Source: Candidatus Stygibacter australis (GTDB lineage Bacteria; Cloacimonadota; Cloacimonadia; Cloacimonadales; TCS61). From it: DNA of 32,648 bases. Location: the NCBI GenBank assembly GCA_030765845.1, contig JAVCDJ010000039.1:1-32648 (forward strand). Reading direction: 5' to 3'. Numbering within the stretch: position 1 is the stretch's first letter; each line of letters opens with the position of its first letter. Made by a program: the position numbers and the translations under genes. A model generated the notes under the pieces. That model was not told the origin of the DNA. It searched no databases and worked only from the letters and a program-made list of their open reading frames with translations. Of the stretch, positions 25,603 to 32,648 are shown piece by piece.

Positions 25603-25706
25603 TGAAAAAAAATTATGTCTGTTTCACCACTATGAATGGATTGCGGCTTTTAGCTGTTTGATAATATAGCTAATTTTCACCAAATTCTGCATAGAGAAGA
25701 AAGAAA

Positions 25707-25731
25707 AGCCGGTAGCAAATAGCTTCCGGCT
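25707..25731. terminator. GC-rich hairpin in the convergent gap
   Basis: AGCCGG, a T mismatch and AGC (25707-25716) pair with GCT, T and CCGGCT (25722-25731) around a 5-nt loop. It is followed only by GAAATATATTT, so it is a weak intrinsic terminator at best for the plus strand. On the minus strand its AGCCGGAAGC arm is followed by TTTTCTTTCTTCT, which would suit pyrG. Confidence 0.5.
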
Positions 25732-25742
25732 GAAATATATTT

Positions 25743-25778
25743 AAATAACCAGTGCAAATGGGTACTGGTTATTTTTTT
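25743..25778. terminator. Strong intrinsic terminator, overlapping the pyrG stop codon
   Basis: An 11-bp perfect stem (25743-25753 with 25764-25774, AAATAACCAGT and its inverse) has a 10-nt loop. The run of seven T residues (25772-25778) fits termination of the plus-strand caspase/lipoprotein transcript. The convergent pyrG stop codon (25769-25771) lies inside the right arm, so the element probably serves both directions. Confidence 0.85.
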
Positions 25779-27379
25779 GAGTAATGTTTATCAAGTGCTG
25801 CTCCCACAAAGTTATGGAATATTGGATGCGCGGTTTGTGGTCTGCTTTTGAATTCCGGATGAAATTGGACTCCAATAAAGAATGGGTGAGAGGGGATCTC
25901 TACAATTTCGCAAAGGAATTCATTCAGTGAGGTGCCAGAGAATACCATACCATTCTTTTCGAATACTTCTCTGTAATCATTATTGAATTCATACCTGTGG
26001 CGATGTCTTTCACTAATATCTTCTTTTTTATAGATCCTGGCAGCAAGAGAATCTGGTTTTAACTGGCAATCCCAGGCACCCAGACGCATGGTTCCACCCA
26101 TCAGGTTGATATCCTGCTGATCATCTAAGAGAGTGATCACGGGCTGGCTGCAGTGTTCTTCAAATTCAGTGCTGTAGGCATCATTAAGATCGCATACATG
26201 CTTGGCAAATTCTATTACTGCCACCTGCATGCCCAGGCAGATACCAAAGAAGGGGATGTTGTTTTCCCGGGCGTATTGCGTGATAGCTATCTTACCATCA
26301 ATCCCACGAATTCCAAAACCTCCGGGGATCAGAATACCATCTACACCTTCCAGGGCAGCATTGATCTTTTCAGGGGAACTATTCTTTTCTGAGTCCACCC
26401 ACTTAATATTAAGTTTTGCTTTATGAGCAGCAGCTCCATGAATAAGTGCAGCTTCCACGCTTTTATACGCATCACGATGAATCACATATTTTCCGCAGAC
26501 TGCTATTTCAACTTCTTTATCTGGATTTTTGATATTGTCTATTAATTGATCCCATTTACTAAAATCTATGGGTCTTTCTTTTATCTGAAGCTGCTTGCAT
26601 AGCATTTTATGCAATCCATCTTTTATATAAACCTTAGGTACTTCATAAAGACATTCCACATCAATGGCATTGATCACATGGTCGGCAGGAACATTGGTAA
26701 ATAGAGCAATCTTTTCTTTCACTTCGTCATTAAAGGGCTTTTCACTGCGGCACAGCAAAAAATCTGGTTGAATACCGATCTCTCTCAATTTGGTGGTGGC
26801 ATGCTGAGTAGGCTTGGTTTTTAATTCACCCGCAGCTTTAATGAATGGCACATAAGTGAGAAAAACGAACACACAATTTGATCTTCCTTCTTTGAGAGCA
26901 AATTGACGTACAGCCTCCAGAAAGGGCAGACTTTCAATATCACCCACAGTTCCACCGATCTCTGTGATCACAATATCATCATCGTTTTTACCCATTTGAC
27001 GAATAAGTGCCTTGATCTCGTTGGTTACATGAGGGATTACCTGGACGGTTTTTCCCAGAAAATCTCCTCTTCTTTCTCTCATGATAACCCTTTCATAGAT
27101 CTGTCCCGAAGTTGCATTGGATTTTGCTGATAAAGGCGTGCCGATAAAACGCTCATAATGCCCCAGATCAAGGTCTGTTTCCGCTCCATCATCCGTTACA
27201 AATACTTCTCCATGCTGAAAGGGACTCATCGTGCCGGGATCAACATTCAGGTAGGGGTCAAATTTCTGCATGATCACATTATAGCCCATCTCTTTCATCA
27301 ATACACCAATAGAGGACGATGCTATCCCTTTTCCGAGTGACGATAAAACTCCACCAATAACGAAAATGTGCTTAGCCAT
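25769..27379 (-). CDS. pyrG: CTP synthase
   Basis: The product converts UTP to CTP with ATP and glutamine. The synthetase domain (residues 1 to about 270) begins with GGVLSSLGKGIASSSIG. It continues with QKFDPYLNVDPGTMSPFQHGEVFVTDDGAETDLDLGHYERF, a nearly invariant block. The glutaminase domain has the oxyanion loop GGFGIRG, nucleophile Cys in FGICLGMQ, and the His/Glu pair in GVQFHPEF. The 536 residues are normal. The ATG lies 11 nt after AGGAG (27395-27391), farther than ideal. A four-codon leader ORF occupies the better-spaced ATG. It lies 23 nt downstream of murI and is probably cotranscribed with it. Confidence 0.98.
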   Translation of the reverse strand: MAKHIFVIGGVLSSLGKGIASSSIGVLMKEMGYNVIMQKFDPYLNVDPGTMSPFQHGEVFVTDDGAETDLDLGHYERFIGTPLSAKSNATSGQIYERVIMRERRGDFLGKTVQVIPHVTNEIKALIRQMGKNDDDIVITEIGGTVGDIESLPFLEAVRQFALKEGRSNCVFVFLTYVPFIKAAGELKTKPTQHATTKLREIGIQPDFLLCRSEKPFNDEVKEKIALFTNVPADHVINAIDVECLYEVPKVYIKDGLHKMLCKQLQIKERPIDFSKWDQLIDNIKNPDKEVEIAVCGKYVIHRDAYKSVEAALIHGAAAHKAKLNIKWVDSEKNSSPEKINAALEGVDGILIPGGFGIRGIDGKIAITQYARENNIPFFGICLGMQVAVIEFAKHVCDLNDAYSTEFEEHCSQPVITLLDDQQDINLMGGTMRLGAWDCQLKPDSLAARIYKKEDISERHRHRYEFNNDYREVFEKNGMVFSGTSLNEFLCEIVEIPSHPFFIGVQFHPEFKSRPQTAHPIFHNFVGAALDKHYSKK

Positions 27380-27386
27380 TGCTCAT
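27372..27386 (-). promoter_or_regulatory. Start-overlapping leader ORF before pyrG
   Basis: On the minus strand AGGAG is followed after 4 nt by ATG AGC AAT GGC TAA (27386-27372). This frame overlaps the pyrG ATG (27379-27377) out of frame. Ribosomes placed by AGGAG would be expected to reach this ATG at least as easily as the pyrG one, 11 nt away. Stopping within pyrG codon 3 could allow reinitiation. Whether it is translated is unknown. Confidence 0.4.
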
Positions 27387-27402
27387 AATTCTCCTGTATA
27401 TA

Positions 27403-28206
27403 TTATTTAATAAACCACGATTCACCAAGAATCACTTTATGCAGAAATTCCAGATCAGTACCAGTGATCCTGGAAGCTATTCTACTAAATTTATCTTCAT
27501 TATCCGATACATAAAAAAGATCTTTTCCGGCATTAGCGGTTTCGCATTCAGGCAATTCTGCTGCCAGGCAGTCAGCTATCACTTCTGCGCTGTCTATCAG
27601 ATTGATTTTGCCATTAGTTACTGTTCTCAAGGTCTTTTTTAAAATTGGATAATGTGTACAACCCAGGATCAGGGTATCATAATCAGAATTGATAAAGGGT
27701 GCCAGATATTCAGATGCTATCTGGTGAGTTACGGCATGATCTTCCCAGCCTTCTTCTACAAGCGGAACAAATAAAGGGCAGGCTTTTGCAAGTACTTCTA
27801 TTCCTGGATCTAGTATATGGATTGCTTTCTGATAAGCTTTACTGTTCACAGTACCGTGAGTTCCAATTATCCCGATTTTTTTATTTCTGCTGCTTTCCGC
27901 TGCTGCCTGTGCACCGGGTTGAATAACACCGATAACTGGTACTGGTAATAATGCCTGCAATACCGGCAGTGCCAGCGCGGAAGCTGTATTACAGGCTACC
28001 ACGATTATTTTGGCTCTATTCTGGAGTAGAAATCTGGCATTCTGAATGGAGTACTGGATAATAGTTTCAGGAGATTTGGGACCATAAGGAACTCGGGCTG
28101 TATCTCCAAAATAAATGATGTCTTCATAGGCAAATCTACGTCGAATCTCTCGGAAAACAGTTAAACCACCTACACCTGAATCAAAGATCCCTATTGGATT
28201 TTTCAT
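27403..28206 (-). CDS. murI: Glutamate racemase
   Basis: The product makes D-glutamate for peptidoglycan, which agrees with a walled diderm. FDSGVGGLTV (8-17) holds the catalytic Asp/Ser. C72 in VACNTAS and C183 in GCTHYPIL are the two catalytic cysteines, with H185 next to the second. VPYGPKSPETI and GTHGTVNSKAY are further family blocks. The 267 residues are standard. pyrG follows 23 nt downstream on the same strand. A TTGACA on the minus strand (28303-28298) may be its promoter -35, although no good -10 is found at the ideal distance. Confidence 0.97.
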   Translation of the reverse strand: MKNPIGIFDSGVGGLTVFREIRRRFAYEDIIYFGDTARVPYGPKSPETIIQYSIQNARFLLQNRAKIIVVACNTASALALPVLQALLPVPVIGVIQPGAQAAAESSRNKKIGIIGTHGTVNSKAYQKAIHILDPGIEVLAKACPLFVPLVEEGWEDHAVTHQIASEYLAPFINSDYDTLILGCTHYPILKKTLRTVTNGKINLIDSAEVIADCLAAELPECETANAGKDLFYVSDNEDKFSRIASRITGTDLEFLHKVILGESWFIK

Positions 28207-28632
28207 AATTATTCCTGTTTCTGTTTCTTAAACAAAATTACTTCTAATATTTCTCTATCGCTAGAATGTAGAGTAAAAAAAAAGACTCGATACAAATTGT
28301 CAATAACTATCCTCCAAACCAAGATTATCCATTTTTTAACAATCCTTAGATAACCAGTAATTGGTGATTAGGAAAGTAAAAAAGAATTTTAAGTAAAGAA
28401 TTCGTAAGAGAAGGTTTATCATAATTTATCATATTTTGCTAAATCATGAACAGGGTGAATTAAATGCACTCGCAATTCATTATTAAACTCTAAAAGTTAC
28501 CCCTTTCCTCACATCGTTTCTAGAATCTCTTGGAGCTAATTATGACCAGAATCTTAAAATATCTTGACTTACTGGTGCTAACTTCTGATATATAGAATGG
28601 GAGTAATTTAGATTTCTACTGGGGGGTAGTTA
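28207..28632. other. Intergenic gap between murI and the giant repeat protein
   Basis: This 426-nt AT-rich divergent region has a minus-strand TTGACA (28303-28298). It has a nine-A run at 28275-28283 flanked by GAGT and ACTC, and a plus-strand candidate promoter near 28564-28594 (TTGACT, then TATATA). I see no gene: the ATG-initiated frames inside it are under about 15 codons. No terminator is evident. Confidence 0.5.
28564..28594 (+). promoter_or_regulatory. Candidate promoter of the giant repeat protein
   Basis: TTGACT at 28564-28569 is followed by GATATATAG. TATATA at 28589-28594 is 19 nt away and GATATA at 28587-28592 is 17 nt away. Neither is a perfect -10. It lies about 40 nt before the ATG at 28633. 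Confidence 0.35.
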
Positions 28633-31600
28633 ATGCGGAAATTGTTGATGCATGTTATATTCATCTTATTGATATCATTACTTATGGGAGATGAGAGGGA
28701 TCCTGGCTGGCAGCCAGTAATTTATACAAATAGTACTGTAGCTTATTGTCAAGTGACAATAAACAATGAGGCTGCTGAAACGGGTGATATTCTGGGAGCA
28801 TTTGCTGCTAGTGAATGTAGGGGAACAGGTAATATATTTTTCTATAATGGTGAATCATATTCTGTTATGAATATCCAGGGTGAGCAAATAGAGACAATCA
28901 CTTTCAAGTTATGGGATGCCAATGAAGATATCATTTTAGATATTGATGAGAGTGTGCAGAGTTATCCAGGACATGATCTTGGATACCCTCCGAACTTTCT
29001 GGAGCTTAATGCCAGTGGTGGTGGGTTGCCAAATGAACCACCAGTTGTTGACCTGCCAGGGGAAATTGAATTTGATAATATTGAAACTTATTTATTTGCA
29101 ATTAGAGATTTTATTTATGATGCTGAGGGTGACAATCTTGAAATTAGCTGGACTGGTAATGAAGATGTAAATATTGAAATAACGGATAACACTTGGCAAT
29201 CGGTTAATTATGGGACCTTTACTAATTTATATGGATATATCAACCAAAATGGTGAATCTGTACCTTTGGAATATGAAGTGGGAGTTTTTGTAGGTAGTCA
29301 ATGTAGAGATATTGCCGTTCTGCAATCATATAATGGGAGGAGTTTTTTAAATACTACCGTGCAGGGAACTTCAATAGAGGAAATGGAGATCAGGATAAAA
29401 GATCCTGAAACTAACGAAGTGTGGGTCTGTGCAGATTTGATACCCAGCAATCCGGGAGGGTCAGTGGGTTATCCCACATTTCTGGAGCTTAATTGTGATG
29501 AAGCGGATCTGGAAGGTGATCTGATCTTAAATGTGACAGATTTCTGGATTGGTACGGAAGAAATTACTTTTAGTGTTTATGATCATGAAAATGATCCGGT
29601 TCAGCAGAATGTGATCGTAATGGTGCTGGCTGGTAATCACGCCCCGGAGATATTTTTGCCCGATAGCTTATATGCGATAGAAGATGAAAGTCTTATTGTA
29701 GATTTCACTGAATATATCAATGATGTAGATGATGATGAACTTACTTTAGCTCAATTAAATAATTTAGTAAATATCCAGGTTGAGATTACTGGCTTTCAGG
29801 TTAATATTACAGCAGATGCGAACTGGTATGGAAGTGAGGAATTAGAATTTGAAGTGAGTGATCCTGGTGGTTTGAGTTCAACTGATCAGATGGTAGTGGA
29901 GTTTATTTCGGTGAATGATGTTCCGGATCTGGAATTACCTTCAGAGCTTGTTTGGGATGAAGATAGTGAATATGTAATTGATCTTGCTTATATGATCTCA
30001 GATGCAGAAAATGATGAATTGACTGTGATTTGGGAAGAAAATGAATATCTGGAAATAGAGGAATCTGAGATCAACTGGGAGCCTGTAGAATATTCACAAA
30101 CTATGCTGATCTATGGTAGTGTTTCCATAAATGGTGAAGCGATAGCAAGTGATGATATTATTGCAGCATTTGTTGGTAATGAATGCCGGGGTATTGGTTA
30201 TAGATGGGGTTCATCTAATTTTACTACCTTTAACTTATTTACCGAAGAACCTGAGGAGTTGTATTTCAGGATACTTGATGTGAGTGAAAATATCACCTAT
30301 GGAGTGGATCTTGTGATTGTAACAATTCCAGGTGGAGTGGCAGGTTATCCGCCAAATTTCCTGCAGCTGGCTGGCAATACAGTGATCAATAATCTAAGCT
30401 ATAAAATTACTCCTGATGATAACTGGTTTGGAGATACTTATCTGGCATTAACTGTTACTGATAGTGAGGGAGGAGCTGCAGAAGATAATTTAAATGTAAC
30501 CATCACAGGAGTGAATGACCTGCCTTTATTGAACCTGCCGGAAAGTCTGGAGATAGATATGGGAGATATTCTCGACCTTGATCTTACGGGCTATATAGTT
30601 GATATTGATGGAGACAGCCTATATATAACAGCAGAAAGCGAATTCCTTGTTACAGAAATCAATGAGATGACGCTGGAGATTGATTGTGGGAATACTGTGC
30701 CCGGTATATATGATCTGCAGATTAATGTTTATGATGGAACAGAAACAGTAAGTGATAATATTTCTGTGGAGGTGATTGATAACAATCAGATACCGGAATT
30801 TGAACTACCTGGAGAAATATCATTTACCGAAGACTCTGAAATCGTCTTTAACTGGCAGCAATATGCCATTGACCCGGATGGAGATAGTCTGGTAATATTG
30901 TGGAGTGGTAATGAACAGATAATAATTCAGCAGATTGAAAATGGAGACATCCTTCTATCTGCAGCTCCGAACTGGTATGGCATTGAGCAGATAAATTTTC
31001 AAATATCCGATGGATTTGCCACAGTGATTGACACAATGAATATTATCGTGACAGCAGTTAATGATGCACCAGAATATATTGGTGTTTATAATATGGAATT
31101 TGATGAGGATAGTGTTTATCAGACAGGTTTAGCTGAATTCTGGCTTGATATTGATACTGATGAACTTGAGATTGGTGGATTTTCAGAATTACTGCAAGTG
31201 GCAATTATTGGTGATACTCTGGAATTGACACCGGAAGAGAACTGGAATGGTGATTGCCAATTGGAATTATGGGCTGATGATGGTGAGAACACTGTAACTA
31301 TAAATGTGGATATAACAGTGAATTCTGTTAATGATGATCCCTGGCTGGCAATACCAGAGGAAATAGAAATTAATGAAGATGGGAATTTCTCATTAGATCT
31401 TTCGGATTACAGCGGTGACGTTGATGGAGATCAGCTTGTATATAGTGCGGAAAGTAATATTATAATTATTGAAATATCAGGCAGTGAAGCATTGATTTCT
31501 GCTCCAGAAAACTGGTACGGTCAAGATACAGTAACTTTTACAGTCAGTGATGAAATTACGCGAAGCGAAGTGGAGCAGGATATAAATGTAATAATTAATC

Positions 31601-32648
31601 CGGTCAATGATCCACCTCAGTTAGACCTGCCGGAAAGTATAACTTTTGCATCTGGCAGTATTGAGGAGATTGATTTCAACTTGTATTGCAGTGATATAGA
31701 CAGCCCTGATCTTTTGATTGGTTACAGTGGCAATGAAAATATCATTATTGATGTGGATGGATTGATAGTGACCTTATCTGCTGGCAGCAATTGGCTGGGA
31801 ATGGAGGAACTTAATTTCTGGGTAACGGATGGTGAATATCAAGCAGATGATATCCTGACTGTATTTGTTACTGAGACTGGTAGTAATTTTGAAATTAATT
31901 TGCCTGAAGAGATGAGCATTAATGAAGATGAAAGTGAAGTGATTGACCTGGCTGATCATCTGACAAATAACTTGAACTACTCAATAGAGATTGAGCTAAG
32001 TGAATTGACTAATATCTCTATGGATATTAATGATTTGATCATCGAGTTTACGGGTACCCCTGACTGGTCTGGCAGTGAAGATCTCACAGTTACAGTATTA
32101 AGCTCAGATACTGGTGAAACTATCAGTGATGTGATTTCTATTGTTGTTGAACCAGTGAATGACCCACCTGTAATTAATTTACCGGATGAGATAAATCTTC
32201 AGGAGGATTCTACAATTTTTTACAGTTTTTATCAGTATTGCTCAGATATAGATAGCAACCAGTTAGATTTCTCATTGGGTAATGGGAGTCCAAATTTGAA
32301 TATCCAGATCCAGGGATATAATACCTTGATTTCCGGGGTATTAAATTATTTCGGCACTGAAGTGGTGACCTTTAATCTTAGTGACGGAGAATTTACCATA
32401 TCTGATTCCATTTTGATAATTGTGAATCCGGTAAATGATCCCCCGATTATAAATCTTCCAAACTCATTCTATGTAAATGAAGATGCTTCTTTAACCCTGG
32501 ATATGAGTAATTATATTCTGGAATTTGATAATGATGAACTGGATTTAACAGTTAGCGGAAACGAAGAAATAGATGCAGAAATTGAAGATATGGAAATCAC
32601 TTTTTCTGCTGCAGCAAACTGGTATGGCAGTGAAAGTATTACGATCAC
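28633..32648 (+). CDS. Giant secreted cadherin/Ig-like repeat protein with nested AFVGxECRG modules (3' end beyond window)
   Basis: The frame is open for 1338 codons to the window edge without a stop. An in-frame TAG at 28627 makes ATG 28633 the first start, and a run of six Gs lies 6 nt upstream. The signal peptide is MRKLLMHVIFILLISLLMG. Repeats of roughly 80-100 residues carry (V/N)NDxP at their borders, then LPxxIxxxEDS, DIDGDxL, SGNENI and NWYGxExxxFxVSD. This is the cadherin-like/Ig tandem-95 style. A second module of about 105 residues occurs at 28690-29010, 29185-29511 and 30070-30385. Each copy starts WxxVxY, contains AAFVGxECRG-like text, and ends GYPxFLELN. Acidic loops suggest calcium binding. 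It is probably a surface adhesin or matrix protein. A C-terminal sorting signal would lie outside the window. Confidence 0.9.
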   Translation, partial: MRKLLMHVIFILLISLLMGDERDPGWQPVIYTNSTVAYCQVTINNEAAETGDILGAFAASECRGTGNIFFYNGESYSVMNIQGEQIETITFKLWDANEDIILDIDESVQSYPGHDLGYPPNFLELNASGGGLPNEPPVVDLPGEIEFDNIETYLFAIRDFIYDAEGDNLEISWTGNEDVNIEITDNTWQSVNYGTFTNLYGYINQNGESVPLEYEVGVFVGSQCRDIAVLQSYNGRSFLNTTVQGTSIEEMEIRIKDPETNEVWVCADLIPSNPGGSVGYPTFLELNCDEADLEGDLILNVTDFWIGTEEITFSVYDHENDPVQQNVIVMVLAGNHAPEIFLPDSLYAIEDESLIVDFTEYINDVDDDELTLAQLNNLVNIQVEITGFQVNITADANWYGSEELEFEVSDPGGLSSTDQMVVEFISVNDVPDLELPSELVWDEDSEYVIDLAYMISDAENDELTVIWEENEYLEIEESEINWEPVEYSQTMLIYGSVSINGEAIASDDIIAAFVGNECRGIGYRWGSSNFTTFNLFTEEPEELYFRILDVSENITYGVDLVIVTIPGGVAGYPPNFLQLAGNTVINNLSYKITPDDNWFGDTYLALTVTDSEGGAAEDNLNVTITGVNDLPLLNLPESLEIDMGDILDLDLTGYIVDIDGDSLYITAESEFLVTEINEMTLEIDCGNTVPGIYDLQINVYDGTETVSDNISVEVIDNNQIPEFELPGEISFTEDSEIVFNWQQYAIDPDGDSLVILWSGNEQIIIQQIENGDILLSAAPNWYGIEQINFQISDGFATVIDTMNIIVTAVNDAPEYIGVYNMEFDEDSVYQTGLAEFWLDIDTDELEIGGFSELLQVAIIGDTLELTPEENWNGDCQLELWADDGENTVTINVDITVNSVNDDPWLAIPEEIEINEDGNFSLDLSDYSGDVDGDQLVYSAESNIIIIEISGSEALISAPENWYGQDTVTFTVSDEITRSEVEQDINVIINPVNDPPQLDLPESITFASGSIEEIDFNLYCSDIDSPDLLIGYSGNENIIIDVDGLIVTLSAGSNWLGMEELNFWVTDGEYQADDILTVFVTETGSNFEINLPEEMSINEDESEVIDLADHLTNNLNYSIEIELSELTNISMDINDLIIEFTGTPDWSGSEDLTVTVLSSDTGETISDVISIVVEPVNDPPVINLPDEINLQEDSTIFYSFYQYCSDIDSNQLDFSLGNGSPNLNIQIQGYNTLISGVLNYFGTEVVTFNLSDGEFTISDSILIIVNPVNDPPIINLPNSFYVNEDASLTLDMSNYILEFDNDELDLTVSGNEEIDAEIEDMEITFSAAANWYGSESITI

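Noticed and set aside
25604-25640. AGTGAAA...TTTCACCACT hairpin as terminator of the lipoprotein gene
   Set aside because: The stem is interrupted, the loop is long and no T-run follows; the element at 25743-25778 is much stronger.
28943-29170. 75-codon plus-strand ORF within the giant protein gene
   Set aside because: It is a shifted-frame shadow; the frame starting at 28633 is open throughout and shows clear repeat structure.

Overview
The window looks like a chromosomal segment from a low-GC, Gram-negative (diderm) anaerobe. I read this from signal peptides, outer-membrane beta-barrels, a lipobox protein, Lol-like transport genes and [FeFe]-hydrogenase maturases. A GH18 chitinase with a dockerin-like tail and a giant repeat protein with 'AFVGxECRG' modules would fit Candidatus Cloacimonadota or a relative. 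That placement is inference from gene content; no rRNA marker is present.

Layout. (1) 1-3326, + strand: purine synthesis, with the 3' part of purD, then purN and a long guaA whose C-terminal architecture resembles the human enzyme. (2) 3371-8199, + strand, packed with almost no gaps: an LPP20-like/beta-rich envelope protein, a hydrogenase-cluster type aspartate ammonia-lyase, hydE and hydF; hydG is not in the window. (3) 8227-10322, + strand: the GH18-dockerin protein and a MagIII-like DNA glycosylase. (4) 14485-10309, - strand, a five-gene overlapping operon: a membrane-anchored unknown, coaBC, an SDR, an Omp85-type barrel and a DUF3108 protein. (5) 14486-14943: a repeat-rich divergent control region. 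(6) 14944-20589, + strand: a TetR-headed operon encoding an outer-membrane barrel, a LolD-like ATPase, two FtsX-fold permeases and a LolA-like carrier. Together these could move a lipid, lipoprotein or other hydrophobic cargo across the envelope. (7) 20848-25778, + strand: a self-contained transcription unit with its own promoter and terminator. It encodes a PD-(D/E)XK nuclease-like protein, an exported WD40/Ig-like/caspase protein split by a 1-nt deletion, and an LPP20/DUF4384 lipoprotein. (8) 28206-25769, - strand: murI and pyrG. (9) 28633 to the end, + strand: an uninterrupted, more than 1338-codon secreted repeat protein that runs off the window.

The most interesting unit is region 7. A predicted cytoplasmic nuclease-like gene is translationally coupled (ATGA overlap) to an exported caspase whose beta-propeller is built of near-identical, recently duplicated DNA repeats. 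One repeat carries a frameshift that disconnects the protease from its signal peptide. The second most interesting is the giant protein, in which a roughly 105-residue module appears three times, twice inserted inside a cadherin/Ig-like repeat. No tRNA, rRNA, CRISPR array or insertion sequence was seen.
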